From positions 1 through 20,039 of IMG/VR virus record IMGVR_UViG_3300023220_000031: a stretch of 20,039 nt of DNA. One strand, 5' to 3'. Each line of letters opens with the position of its first letter. The first letter of the stretch is position 1. Under the pieces are notes generated by a model. The model did not search any database and was not told where the DNA came from. It saw nothing but the letters and a program-made list of their open reading frames with translations. Shown here in pieces: positions 12,043 through 19,845 of this stretch. The DNA comes from a virus. Made by a program: the position numbers and the translations under genes.

Positions 12043-12312
12043 ATGGCAGACGATGATTTTTACACAGTGACGTCAGATTGGACAGCGGTCGAAGCAAACG
12101 GTGCTGATATTACAGGTGGGACTTTTACAGTTTTTAACTTAGGCGATAGGCGTGTGGGTGTTATTAAAAGCGCAGGAGTTCCCACAGTTGAAAACGGCGT
12201 GGCGTTTATGGATAAAGCAAAGGATTCTCTAAAGTATACGTTAGGAGCTACTGAAGAGCTTTATGCAAAAACGGATACGGGAACGGCTGAAATCGGAGTT
12301 ATTCCAGCATGA
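12043..12312 (+). CDS. Small beta-rich virion-type protein, 89 aa
   Basis: The protein is beta-rich: GGTFTVFNLGDRRVGVIKSAGVPT, then KYTLGATEELYAKTDTGTAEIGVIPA. The pattern FTV.NLG...V.V..S..P plus a final strand with LYAKT..GTAEIGV resembles small phage barrel proteins that trimerise on the capsid or tail. The ribosome site AGGAGGAT is strong. It starts directly after the previous gene and ends in an ATGA overlap. A head-decoration role is an inference from size and fold pattern. Confidence 0.6.
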   Translation: MADDDFYTVTSDWTAVEANGADITGGTFTVFNLGDRRVGVIKSAGVPTVENGVAFMDKAKDSLKYTLGATEELYAKTDTGTAEIGVIPA

Positions 12313-12830
12313 CCATGTCGGACTTTACAACTGGTGTTCCTACTGATAACTTCTCTGGTGGCACCTTTGATGTATCTGATACGGCAACAACCTCAACACC
12401 TATAGTTATTCCCGGAACAAACACGTTTACCAAGCTAACTAATAATGGACTAGGTACTCAAACTAATAATAGTAATGGCCCTGTTGGAATAACTGAACTG
12501 TGGGACACAACAAACGATGAGTTTGATTTTTCCCAATTAAAGATGGGTGACGTTGTTGATATTCGTCTAGATGTAGATGTGATAACGGCATCGCCGAATA
12601 CCCAAGTACAAGTAAGGTTAGAGGCTGGGTTAGGCGTGTTTGCCTTTTCCGTAGGTTGGGATAATGTATTTTATGGTTCAAGTGACACATTCCCGCTAGT
12701 TAGATCGTCATTTGTTGCGATGCAGACAACTGCCATTTTGACGGGAACAGCAGAATTTCAATTAGCCGCAGACAAAGCATGTACCGTTATTGTTAATGGC
12801 TGGAATTATGCTATAAGGGTGAGGGGATAA
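12309..12830 (+). CDS. Beta-sandwich virion-type protein, 173 aa
   Basis: MTMSDFTTGVPTDNFSGGTF opens a protein with alternating strands, KMGDVVDIRLDVDVITASPNTQVQVRLEAGLG and a closing VIVNGWNYAIRVRG. The GD.vdiRld... and final WN..iRV pattern is one I associate with phage head-fibre or decoration beta-sandwiches. It overlaps the previous gene by 4 bp (ATGA). A second ATG two codons in is an alternative start. No active site is seen. Confidence 0.65.
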   Translation: MTMSDFTTGVPTDNFSGGTFDVSDTATTSTPIVIPGTNTFTKLTNNGLGTQTNNSNGPVGITELWDTTNDEFDFSQLKMGDVVDIRLDVDVITASPNTQVQVRLEAGLGVFAFSVGWDNVFYGSSDTFPLVRSSFVAMQTTAILTGTAEFQLAADKACTVIVNGWNYAIRVRG

Positions 12831-12832
12831 TA

Positions 12833-13003
12833 ATGGCAGATTTTACAGGAAGTCCCAATATGGTTTTAGCCTCAATGACTGAAACGGAAAGAGACGCAAT
12901 GGACACACCTTTAGCACCTCAGATGATATTCAATACTACTACTGGTGAAGTTAATTTTTATGATGGGACGGAGTGGAGAAAATTCCAAACACAAGCAGCA
13001 TAA
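12833..13003 (+). CDS. Small virion-type protein with tail-fibre-like repeat motif, 56 aa
   Basis: This gene was read directly: MADFTGSPNMVLASMTETER, then DAMDTPLAPQMIFNTTTGEV and NFYDGTEWRKFQTQAA. The 'sMT..eRDAm....g.mIfNttt...nfYdGt.W' pattern is a widespread short unit in phage tail and fibre proteins, where it often precedes receptor-binding parts. It starts 2 bp after the preceding stop with GAGGGGATAATA as ribosome site. It may be a stand-alone cap or adaptor. Confidence 0.7.
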   Translation: MADFTGSPNMVLASMTETERDAMDTPLAPQMIFNTTTGEVNFYDGTEWRKFQTQAA

Positions 13004-13027
13004 GACGCTAAATAGAAAGGACATAGC

Positions 13028-13138
13028 ATGCCCAAACACACAGCAGCAAAACGCAAAATCAACCGCAGCCTAAAAAGCAAACTACAAGCAAAGCCGCGTG
13101 TGATTAAAAAAACAGCGAAAAGGATTAAACGTAAATAA
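13028..13138 (+). CDS. Very basic 36-aa phage protein
   Basis: This gene was read directly: MPKHTAAKRKINRSLKSKLQ, then AKPRVIKKTAKRIKRK. Lys and Arg make up over a third of the residues. AGAAAGGAC is just upstream, and the stop shares bases with the TerS start (TAATG). Such peptides probably bind DNA or the acidic parts of virion proteins. Position directly before TerS makes a packaging accessory role possible, but this is a guess. Confidence 0.65.
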   Translation: MPKHTAAKRKINRSLKSKLQAKPRVIKKTAKRIKRK

Positions 13139-13605
13139 TGGGAAGACCTACAAAATATAATGCAAAACTCTCAGAAACTATATGTACGCGTATCATGGAA
13201 GGCCAAGGAGTAAGAGAGATAGGGCGAGATGATAAAATGCCCGATGCGTCGACTATATTTGTATGGTTAGCTAAACACCAAGAGTTTCAAGAGCAATACA
13301 CGCGCGCGAAAATGATCCAAGCAGACGCATTTGAAGAAGAACTCTTTGAAATCGCTGATGATTCCGCGAATGACTACATGGAGCGCAAGAATGCAGACGG
13401 GTCAACATATGAGGTTGTTGATAGCGAGCATATCAACAGATCAAGGTTGAGAATAGAGACGCGTAAGTGGGTTATGTCCAAACTTAAACCCCAGAAATAC
13501 GGCGATCGCGTACAACAAGACGTAAACTTGACTGGCAGCGTAACAGTCAATAACCTAGAAGCAGGCAGAAAACGTGCATTAACGCGTAAAAAGCCCAAAG
13601 AATAG
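13138..13605 (+). CDS. terS: Terminase small subunit
   Basis: The 155-aa protein opens with an HTH domain, GRPTKYNAKLSETICTRIMEGQGVREIGRDDKMPDASTIFVWL (residues 2-45), then EFQEQYTRAKMIQADAFEEELFEIADD and a helix HINRSRLRIETRKWVMSKLKPQKYGD. This order (DNA-binding head, oligomerisation helix, basic tail) is that of the Sf6/SPP1-like small terminase, which recognises phage DNA and hands it to TerL. The start overlaps the basic 36-aa gene (TAATG). TerL lies 2.6 kb downstream, separated by a cassette with its own promoter, which is unusual since the two are normally adjacent. Confidence 0.88.
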   Translation: MGRPTKYNAKLSETICTRIMEGQGVREIGRDDKMPDASTIFVWLAKHQEFQEQYTRAKMIQADAFEEELFEIADDSANDYMERKNADGSTYEVVDSEHINRSRLRIETRKWVMSKLKPQKYGDRVQQDVNLTGSVTVNNLEAGRKRALTRKKPKE

Positions 13606-13646
13606 CGCCCATCCCCTTCTTTCCCCTCAACGGTGGCGCTTGAAAG

Positions 13647-13679
13647 CCCTGGTTTCTCGCGAAATCGGGGTTTTCTCTT
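13647..13679 (+). terminator. Rho-independent terminator after TerS
   Basis: CCCTGGTTTC (13647-13656) pairs with GAAATCGGGG (13661-13670) across a TCGC loop with two G-T pairs, followed by TTTTCTCTT. It closes the transcription unit that carries the structural genes and TerS. Confidence 0.7.
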
Positions 13680-13682
13680 GGA

Positions 13683-13714
13683 AAATGATGCAATATTCGC
13701 CCGGTGTATCATTT
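13683..13714. promoter_or_regulatory. 10-bp near-perfect inverted repeat upstream of the cassette promoter
   Basis: AAATGATGCA (13683-13692) and TGTATCATTT (13705-13714) are reverse complements except one position. The repeat ends 5 bp before the -35 at 13720. It is a likely operator or activator site for the cassette promoter. Confidence 0.5.
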
Positions 13715-13719
13715 AAGTG

Positions 13720-13748
13720 TTGACATGTAGGTGGAATACGCCTATATT
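13720..13748 (+). promoter_or_regulatory. Strong promoter of the TerS-TerL cassette
   Basis: A perfect TTGACA (13720-13725) and TATATT (13743-13748) are spaced 17 bp apart. This is the best promoter match in the window. The expected start is about 13755, upstream of the AAAGGGAAAGAACG ribosome site of the gene at 13781. Confidence 0.8.
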
Positions 13749-13780
13749 GTAGTTATAGAAACAAACAAAGGGAAAGAACG

Positions 13781-14014
13781 ATGACTAAATTTCAACAAGG
13801 TAAAACTTATTTCTTCGGTTCAGTATGTGATGCAGACTTTCGTCAAGAGGTTAAAATCACTAAGCGTACGGAGAAAAGCATTTGGTTTAGATGCCCAATG
13901 AAGAAAAGAATAATCCGTAAAAGCATATACATTTATGATGGTATGGAACGTGCTAAGCCTTTCGGTTCTTATTCGATGGCTCCTATTATGTCAGCCAGTA
14001 AGGTGGCGGCGTGA
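13781..14014 (+). CDS. Small phage protein of unknown function, 77 aa
   Basis: The protein (MTKFQQGKTYFFGSVCDADFRQEVKITKRTEKSIWF...) looks like a small beta-barrel that I associate with short accessory proteins of the form 'F..GKTY...S.CD.....f.I.kRT.kt'. There is no membrane span or signal. It has AAAGGGAAAG before its ATG and is first in the cassette behind the strongest promoter. Expression should therefore be high and independent of the structural unit. The function is unknown. Confidence 0.7.
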   Translation: MTKFQQGKTYFFGSVCDADFRQEVKITKRTEKSIWFRCPMKKRIIRKSIYIYDGMERAKPFGSYSMAPIMSASKVAA

Positions 14015-14265
14015 CACCCAGCCAATACGTTAAATCACAAGGGTTACCCTCTCTGGCTTATGTAGCTAGGGAGAGTGCCACGCCTATACGCACACTATTC
14101 GACTGGTATCATAAACGGTTTAAGCTGTTTGAGGTGGTTGTGGCTGGTGTTTATCATGTCGATGTTTGCAAGGTCAAAGAAGATATAGACGCAAACCGGG
14201 TTGTGTTGGTGGGGAAAGAACAGTTTAAGATAATGACGGACCATGAGGAGAAAGGCGATAAGTAA
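14011..14265 (+). CDS. Small phage DNA-binding-like protein, 84 aa
   Basis: The start is a GTG overlapping the previous stop (GTGA). Residues 1-36, TPSQYVKSQGLPSLAYVARESATPIRTLFDWYHKR, look like a short helix-turn-helix in the manner of phage excisionase or regulators, followed by a two-strand part FKLFEVVVAGVYHVDV. The HTH call is weak. It could control the cassette promoter with its palindrome at 13683-13714, but I see no direct evidence. Confidence 0.6.
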   Translation: MTPSQYVKSQGLPSLAYVARESATPIRTLFDWYHKRFKLFEVVVAGVYHVDVCKVKEDIDANRVVLVGKEQFKIMTDHEEKGDK

Positions 14266-14452
14266 ATTTTATCCGTTGGACTGTGTAATCCATACTGGAT
14301 CATTTAAAATACAATATGGTGCGTTTATTTGGACCATATTAAATGGAGTGGCTGATATTGAGCTTGTTGAAACGGGAGAGCTAAAAAGCGTAAGTATTGA
14401 TAGTTTGAGGAAAAGCAACACACATGAAATTTTCATGAAAGAGAGAAGATAG
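14243..14452 (+). CDS. Small phage protein of unknown function, 69 aa
   Basis: The open frame from the ATG at 14243 overlaps the previous gene by 23 bp and has only a weak GACGGA site. The sequence MRRKAISKFYPLDCVIHTGS continues KIQYGAFIWTILNGVADIEL and has a beta-rich character with no motif. An internal non-ATG start closer to the AGGAGAAAGG run (14245-14254) cannot be excluded. The frame lies within a tight series of small genes, which supports it as real. Confidence 0.5.
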   Translation: MRRKAISKFYPLDCVIHTGSFKIQYGAFIWTILNGVADIELVETGELKSVSIDSLRKSNTHEIFMKERR

Positions 14453-14453
14453 A

Positions 14454-14612
14454 ATGAAGCACCTGACTAACGAATGCTTGTGGCAAGAAAAGCCATATCA
14501 AGTTACGAACACAGATACTGCGGCATATTGTTCTGAACAGGGCCGGATTGATTTGCTTAGGGAAAACGCGAGCTTCTATAATTTAATCAAACAAGGGAAT
14601 GAACATGATTGA
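14454..14612 (+). CDS. Small phage protein of unknown function, 52 aa
   Basis: This gene was read directly: MKHLTNECLWQEKPYQVTNT, then DTAAYCSEQGRIDLLRENAS and FYNLIKQGNEHD. AAAGAGAGAAGATAGA precedes the ATG, a relative of the purine-rich leader used elsewhere in the window. It overlaps the start of the HNH gene by 8 bp. No motif is seen. Confidence 0.6.
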   Translation: MKHLTNECLWQEKPYQVTNTDTAAYCSEQGRIDLLRENASFYNLIKQGNEHD

Positions 14613-15111
14613 TTTAGACCGAGTACAATTAAAATCGATCTTACATTATAATCCTGACACGGGGGAGTTTATCAGAATTGAGGGCGCGGGCAGTGCCAGG
14701 GTGGGCGATGTCGCAGGGGCAATCACTCCTTACGGATATCTTCGAATAAGTGTGAAAAGTAAATTATATTTTGCTCATAGATTGGCCTTTTTGTACATGA
14801 CTGGAAACTGGCCTAGCGATCAACTTGATCATATCAATAGGATAAGAGATGATAATCGGTGGAATAATCTACGTGAATGTAATCAATCTGAAAACAGTGC
14901 GAATGGCAGCTCACGAAAAAACAACACGTCCGGCTTTAAGGGGGTGTGCTGGAATAACCGAGATAAAAAATGGCAGGCGGGAATAGGGTTTGAAGGTAAA
15001 ATGATTGCTATAGGGCTATACAAACAAAAGGAACAGGCCGCTTTAGCATACAATGAGAAAGCGCTCGAATTATTTGGTGAATTTGCCTATTTAAACGAGG
15101 TTAGATTATGA
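14605..15111 (+). CDS. HNH homing-type endonuclease with AP2 domain, 168 aa
   Basis: I chose the ATG at 14605, with AAGGGA at proper distance, over one two codons upstream. The N-terminal half has NPDTGEFIRI, YGYLRISVKSKLYFAHRLAFLYMTGNWPSDQLDHINRIRDDNRWNNLRECN. This is an HNH_3 nuclease, with catalytic H (AHRL), the DHINRIRDDNRWNNLR core and its final N. The C-terminal half, NTSGFKGVCWNNRDKKWQAGIGFEGKMIAIGLYKQKEQAALAYNEKALELFGEFAYLN, is an AP2 domain that binds DNA. Such genes spread by cutting unoccupied sites. This one sits as a free-standing gene in the middle of the TerS-TerL cassette, not within an intron I can see. Confidence 0.9.
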   Translation: MIDLDRVQLKSILHYNPDTGEFIRIEGAGSARVGDVAGAITPYGYLRISVKSKLYFAHRLAFLYMTGNWPSDQLDHINRIRDDNRWNNLRECNQSENSANGSSRKNNTSGFKGVCWNNRDKKWQAGIGFEGKMIAIGLYKQKEQAALAYNEKALELFGEFAYLNEVRL

Positions 15112-15569
15112 AAATAGCAATAGTCGGCATGGCCGATGATGATAGGGAAATCCCCGACGATCACGAAATATGGATCATCGCGCAATACATAGGACACTTC
15201 GATAAATACCACCGCGCATTTGAATGCCATGATTACGAGCCTCACGGTGTGTGGAAAATGTTTGTTGATGATCCGTGGTTGCCGTTCTTTGTACCGGAGC
15301 ATCTAGCTTATATGTACCCGGAGGCAAATCACATACCGATTGAGGAGCTATCTAACAAATATTACCGCTCGTTTGGTTCAACAATATCTTACATGCTTGC
15401 CCAAGCCATTCATGACAAGGTTGATGAGATAGCTTTATATGGCGCGGCAATGTGTGATGAATACGAAGGGCAAAGACCATCGGCATTTTATTGGCTTGGC
15501 GTGGCGAACGGGCTGGGAATTAAAACCAGCGGATTATTAACAGAAGAAATGTACGGAATGAATACTTGA
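15108..15569 (+). CDS. Conserved phage protein, Rossmann-like, 153 aa
   Basis: MKIAIVGMADDDREIPDDHEIWII opens with a strand-turn of a nucleotide-binding type (KIAIVGMA). The rest contains a FECHDYEPHGVWKMF segment, PVYM-like 'LAYMYPEA', and the block YYRSFGSTISYMLAQAIHDKVDEIALYGAAMCDEYEGQRPSAFYWLGVANGLGI. I recognise this as a recurring phage family (pattern SSI.YMLA.AI......I.L.G..M....EY..QRP...Y.LG.A.G.GI) whose function I do not know. It overlaps the HNH gene by 4 bp (ATGA). Rossmann character is an inference. Confidence 0.7.
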   Translation: MKIAIVGMADDDREIPDDHEIWIIAQYIGHFDKYHRAFECHDYEPHGVWKMFVDDPWLPFFVPEHLAYMYPEANHIPIEELSNKYYRSFGSTISYMLAQAIHDKVDEIALYGAAMCDEYEGQRPSAFYWLGVANGLGIKTSGLLTEEMYGMNT

Positions 15570-15730
15570 CACTACTTAAGTTGAAAGAGGCGCACTTAGA
15601 CCCGAAATTTGGTGGCAAGTGCTATATGAACGGCAAGCTATTTGGTAGATACAGCAAACGGCTGATATTGATTAACCCCAACACCTATGCTAAACTGTCT
15701 GCGGCACTCCAGCCCAGCAACAAGCAATAA
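15566..15730 (+). CDS. Small basic protein with TTG start, 54 aa
   Basis: This frame was read directly, from a TTG overlapping the previous stop (TTGA): (M)TLLKLKEAHLDPKFGGKCY, then MNGKLFGRYSKRLILINPNT and YAKLSAALQPSNKQ. It is open to the next gene and fills the only gap there. The ribosome site is weak (CGGA); the ATG at 15626 is a shorter alternative. The protein is basic with no motif. Confidence 0.45.
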   Translation: MTLLKLKEAHLDPKFGGKCYMNGKLFGRYSKRLILINPNTYAKLSAALQPSNKQ

Positions 15731-15744
15731 GCAAAGGAAATGCA

Positions 15745-16194
15745 ATGACACAACGATCAATATATGGCCGGGTACTTCAGCTCGGTAACGAGAACCAACT
15801 ACAATCACGCTCTATCGATATCACACAGCCATGCGTAGCTGCGACAATCACGGTAAGCGCGGAGGGAGCGACAACGGCAAACACGCGCGATATCACAATC
15901 CAGCTACTTGATAGCGAAGGACGCGACATTGATTATGTTGAAACTGTCGAGATAGTCATGTTTTTAAACGCTGCACGAACCGCTTTCGTCGTGACGGGCG
16001 GATCAACAGGTATTGATGTTGGTACAGATGGTGCACTTCTTGACGTTGTTGCCAAGAAAATGTTTCTTGCTACATCAGAGGCAGATGGTGACATTGACCT
16101 TGAATGGCTTGACACAGGAACAGAGGTGGCCTTCTTAGGATTGCGTCTACCGAATGGTAACTATGTAATGTCGAGCGCACTCACTAACGTATAA
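15745..16194 (+). CDS. Virion-type protein beside TerL, 149 aa
   Basis: The protein (MTQRSIYGRVLQLGNENQLQ...) is beta-rich throughout: TITVSAEGATTANTRDITIQLLDSEGRDIDYVETVEIVMFL, then DGDIDLEWLDTGTEVAFLGLRLPNGNYVMSSALTNV. Proteins of this kind lie among head and decoration genes of several phages. It has AAAGGAA before its ATG and is 7 bp from TerL. No enzymatic residues are seen. A head-completion or decoration role is inferred from position. Confidence 0.65.
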   Translation: MTQRSIYGRVLQLGNENQLQSRSIDITQPCVAATITVSAEGATTANTRDITIQLLDSEGRDIDYVETVEIVMFLNAARTAFVVTGGSTGIDVGTDGALLDVVAKKMFLATSEADGDIDLEWLDTGTEVAFLGLRLPNGNYVMSSALTNV

Positions 16195-16201
16195 GGGTAA
16201 T

Positions 16202-17665
16202 ATGTCCCAAGTAAAGTACAACAATGATTTATCCGAGGAGGTTTCACAGTATTACGCTGACCCCCTCGGATTTGTTTTGTTTGCGTTTCCGTGGGGCGAA
16301 GGAACATTACAGCACGAGGCGGGGCCGCGAAAGTGGCAATGGGAATTTCTCGAAAAATGGGGCGAGGAAATTAAAGCACGAGGATTTGACGGTAACGAAC
16401 CGGTTGATCCTATTCAGTTTAGTTTTTCAAGTGGTCATGGTATTGGCAAGTCCGCCCTTAGTGCTTGGATCACTCTGTTTATTATGTCCACGCGTCCGTT
16501 TTCAAAAGGAACAGTGACAGCCGTTACAGCGCCACAACTTAAAACAAAAACATGGTCTGAATTATCTAAATGGAAGAATCTGTGCATTACCAAAGATTGG
16601 TTTAAACTAAATGCAGGCCACGGCAATATGAACCTTGTCCACAATGATCATCCAAAAACTTGGCGGACAGACGCTTATACGTGCCGAGAGGAAAACTCAG
16701 AAAGCTTTGCTGGTCAACATGCTAAAAACTCAACGTCTTGGTATTTGTTTGACGAAGCCAGCGGCGTACCAGAGAGTATTCTCACAGTGTCGGAGGGCGG
16801 TTTAACAGATGGCGAGCCGATGCGTTTTCTATTTGGCAACCCAACCAAGAACACAGGGTTTTTTAAAAAGACGTTTGGCTCCTTAAGGCATAGATTTAAC
16901 ACAATGCAGATAGATAGCCGTGACGTTAGAGGAACCAATAAAAAGCTGTTTAAAACATGGGCAGACGATTACGGCGAGGATAGTGATTTCTTTCGCGTTC
17001 GTGTTAAAGGTCAGTTTCCAAGAGCAAGCTCAACACAGTTTATTAGCGGTGAGGTGGTAGACGAAGCGGCGAATAAAGATTGGGTTGAAGATACTGTTAA
17101 TCCGTGGATACTTGGCGTAGACGTTGCCCGCTTTGGTGATGATGCCAGTGTGATTTACATGAGAAAGGGCCGTGACGGTCGTTCGGAAAAGTATATAAAA
17201 TATAGAGAATTAGACAGCATCCAACTATCGGGGCGCGTAGCTGAGTGCATTAAGAAGTATAAACCGGCCAAGGTATTTGTTGACGGTACGGGCGGCTATG
17301 GGTCGGGTGTGGTTGACCAATTGAACGCAATGGGGTATTCTGATACCATTGTTGATGTTCAATTTGGGTCGAAGGCAATAGAGCATGAAGTGTATTTTAA
17401 CAAACGCGCCGAGATGTACGGCAAGATGAAAGAATGGCTTGATTATGGTACGATACCAAATGAACAGGAACTTATAGACGATTTGACCGGTGTTGAATAC
17501 GGATTTGCCCGCGAGAACAAGATTCAGTTGGAAAAGAAAGAAGACATGAAGAAGCGAGGATTAGCCAGCCCAGACATAGCGGATGCATTAGCTTTAACCT
17601 TTGCCTTTCCGGTTGCGGCTAAAAAGAGCAGACCCATAATTGTAAGTACAGGACATATTCCATAA
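16202..17665 (+). CDS. terL: Terminase large subunit (packaging ATPase and nuclease)
   Basis: The 487-aa protein has Walker A SGHGIGKSAL (G78-S84), a coupling TAPQLKTKTWSEL segment, and Walker B WYLFDEASG with D184 and catalytic E185. In the RNase H-like nuclease the acids are D307 (GVDVARFGDD), D361 (VFVDGTGGYG) and D458 (SPDIADALALTFAFP). All key residues are present, so it should drive DNA into the prohead and cut the concatemer. The length is typical. AGGGTAAT precedes the ATG. It joins the portal by TAATG. The small subunit is 2.6 kb upstream beyond a cassette with separate promoter. Confidence 0.95.
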   Translation: MSQVKYNNDLSEEVSQYYADPLGFVLFAFPWGEGTLQHEAGPRKWQWEFLEKWGEEIKARGFDGNEPVDPIQFSFSSGHGIGKSALSAWITLFIMSTRPFSKGTVTAVTAPQLKTKTWSELSKWKNLCITKDWFKLNAGHGNMNLVHNDHPKTWRTDAYTCREENSESFAGQHAKNSTSWYLFDEASGVPESILTVSEGGLTDGEPMRFLFGNPTKNTGFFKKTFGSLRHRFNTMQIDSRDVRGTNKKLFKTWADDYGEDSDFFRVRVKGQFPRASSTQFISGEVVDEAANKDWVEDTVNPWILGVDVARFGDDASVIYMRKGRDGRSEKYIKYRELDSIQLSGRVAECIKKYKPAKVFVDGTGGYGSGVVDQLNAMGYSDTIVDVQFGSKAIEHEVYFNKRAEMYGKMKEWLDYGTIPNEQELIDDLTGVEYGFARENKIQLEKKEDMKKRGLASPDIADALALTFAFPVAAKKSRPIIVSTGHIP

Positions 17666-19845
17666 TGGCATTATCAGACCAAGAAATATTAACCATGATC
17701 CAGTCCGAGGAGCGAAACGCTATCGGGTTGGGTGATGAAAGTTCAGACTTAAGCAAACAGCGCACCAAGGCACTTGATTATTACAAGGGCGAGATGGATG
17801 ATTTAAATCCTTCGGACAACAGCACAAGCCGAGTTGTAAGCCGCGACGTGTTTGAGGTAGTGGAAGGGGCTTTGCCCGAATTAATAGATATATTTACCAG
17901 CGCAGATAATGCTATGGAGTTCACCCCTGTTGGCGAGGATGACGTTGACGCCGCCCGGCAGGAAACAGACGTTATTAATCATGTGTTTTATCAGGAAAAT
18001 GACGGGTTTATGATTCTTTATTCATTTATTAAGGATGGGTTACTAAGCAAAACAGGATACACGAAAACCTCTTATCAAGAACGCTCTACGGATGAGGAGG
18101 AACATTATTTTGAAATAGACGACGATACTTTGGCCGCGCTTCGGGCTGACGACGAAGTAGAAATCACAGACATTAAAACCACTACAGAACCAGAAACCCT
18201 AGAAGTTATCGATTTGAGAACAGGGCAGCGGCAACCGCAAGATATTGAAACCAAAACGCATGATGTAGTCTTGGTTCGCAAAAAGGATAAGTCAGGTGTC
18301 GTTGTTGAAGTGCTGGCCCCGGAAGATGTTTCAGTATCACGCAGAACCACCAGAATCCAGGATGCTAATTATGTACGCCATGAACCGCAAGAAGTAACGC
18401 GGGGGGATTTGATAGAGCTAGGGATAGACAAAGACTTGGTTATGCGTCTCCCTAAATCATCTTCGAACAAACAAAACACGCAGTCATCAGAAAAACAGGC
18501 GCGCGATACGATACAGGGTGACGATAGCCCGCAAAGTACAGAGAACTCGATTAATGAATTTGTCGATGTTGCTGATAACTATATACGTATGGACGTGAAT
18601 GGTAACGGCAAGCCGGAATTGTGGCACGTTATGACAGCAGGCAGAGAAGACACTCATTTACTTGAAAAGGAACGCATTGAAAGAATACCGATTGCTTCAT
18701 GGTCGCCCGTTCCTATCACACATGAGTTTTTCGGGCTGTCTTTAGCTGATAACACCTTGGACATACAAAGAATTAAAACCTTCTTTGAACGGGCCGCAGT
18801 AGATAACGCCGCATTTCAGAATAACATGCGGCCTATTATTAATAAAAACCAAGAGACAGATACCACAATAGACGATGTTCTGAGAAATCGTCCCGGCCAG
18901 CCTGTCAGAGTTGAAGGCGATGCGCGGACGGCAATATCGATGATGCCAAACAATAATATATCTGCCGAAATGCTTGCTATGGTTCGTTACTACGACGAGG
19001 TGCGGCAGGATCGTACCGGCGTAACGGATTTAGGTCAAGGTCTTGACCCTGATTCACTCAATCAAGCATCGGGTACAGCAACAGGCTTTACCGGTTTGAT
19101 GGATAAATCGATGCTTCGGTTAAAATTGGTTGCAAGGATAGCAGCGGAAGGTCTTAAAGATACGTTTTGTAATATCCACTGGCAATTACAAAAGCACCAA
19201 GACAAGGAAACAGCATTTAATCTAAATGGTGAATGGGTTCAAGTTAACCCGCGCGAATGGAAAATGCGAACTAACATGAGAATTAATGTTGGTTTAGGCA
19301 CAGGATCAAAAGCCCAACAAGTGGCCGCGCTAAACAGCACGCTGCAAAATCAGATATTCGCAATGCAACAAGGCACAGGTCAAACTGACATGGGCAAGAT
19401 TAACCTTACCTTGAGACGGATTGCCGAGTTGAGCGGGCTTGGTGATGGAGATCAATTTTATAATAGGGTTAGTTCGGATACCCCGCCACCGCAAGCACCA
19501 CCGGACGCAGCCGCGATTAAAGCGCAGGCTGATGCACAGAAAGACGCTGCCGATATTCAGAACGACCAACAGGAACTACAATTAAAAGCACAAGATCAGG
19601 AATTTAACCAAGCGTTCCGCATTCAGGAATTACAGGTTAAGGCGACTATTGAAATGGCTAAAATTTCAGGGAACAGCGATAAGGTTCAAATAGAGGCATC
19701 CCTGAAAGATAAACAGTTGGATGCCGAAGCATTCCTCAAGAATAAAGAGCTTGACCAAGAAGCGGAAATTGCCGGAACCAGATTCGGGTCGGACGTAGCT
19801 AAAGAAATAGGCGCGAACATTAGGCCAGGAGGCGACAGACTATGA
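17665..19845 (+). CDS. P22-type portal protein, 726 aa
   Basis: The N-terminus MALSDQEILTMIQSEERNAIGLGDESSDLSKQRTKALDYYKGEMDDL is the opening of the P22-like portal family. The length of 726 residues agrees with P22 (725). The centre includes LEKERIERIPIASWSPVPITHEFFGLSLADN, the stem-loop region RTGVTDLGQGLDPDSLNQASGTATG, and then a long helical C-terminus rich in Gln, Ala and Asp (residues about 620-715), which would form the barrel. Twelve copies form the DNA channel at the head vertex, where TerL docks. It overlaps the following gene by 4 bp (ATGA). A podovirus is therefore the likely form. Confidence 0.9.
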   Translation: MALSDQEILTMIQSEERNAIGLGDESSDLSKQRTKALDYYKGEMDDLNPSDNSTSRVVSRDVFEVVEGALPELIDIFTSADNAMEFTPVGEDDVDAARQETDVINHVFYQENDGFMILYSFIKDGLLSKTGYTKTSYQERSTDEEEHYFEIDDDTLAALRADDEVEITDIKTTTEPETLEVIDLRTGQRQPQDIETKTHDVVLVRKKDKSGVVVEVLAPEDVSVSRRTTRIQDANYVRHEPQEVTRGDLIELGIDKDLVMRLPKSSSNKQNTQSSEKQARDTIQGDDSPQSTENSINEFVDVADNYIRMDVNGNGKPELWHVMTAGREDTHLLEKERIERIPIASWSPVPITHEFFGLSLADNTLDIQRIKTFFERAAVDNAAFQNNMRPIINKNQETDTTIDDVLRNRPGQPVRVEGDARTAISMMPNNNISAEMLAMVRYYDEVRQDRTGVTDLGQGLDPDSLNQASGTATGFTGLMDKSMLRLKLVARIAAEGLKDTFCNIHWQLQKHQDKETAFNLNGEWVQVNPREWKMRTNMRINVGLGTGSKAQQVAALNSTLQNQIFAMQQGTGQTDMGKINLTLRRIAELSGLGDGDQFYNRVSSDTPPPQAPPDAAAIKAQADAQKDAADIQNDQQELQLKAQDQEFNQAFRIQELQVKATIEMAKISGNSDKVQIEASLKDKQLDAEAFLKNKELDQEAEIAGTRFGSDVAKEIGANIRPGGDRL

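Noticed and set aside
13374-13712. Leftward 112-aa frame across the end of TerS
   Set aside because: It covers the TerS coding end and its terminator and has no ribosome site or family features.
15566-15571. Perfect TTGACA as a promoter
   Set aside because: No -10-like hexamer occurs at 16-18 bp. The bases are better explained as the stop-start overlap of two genes.
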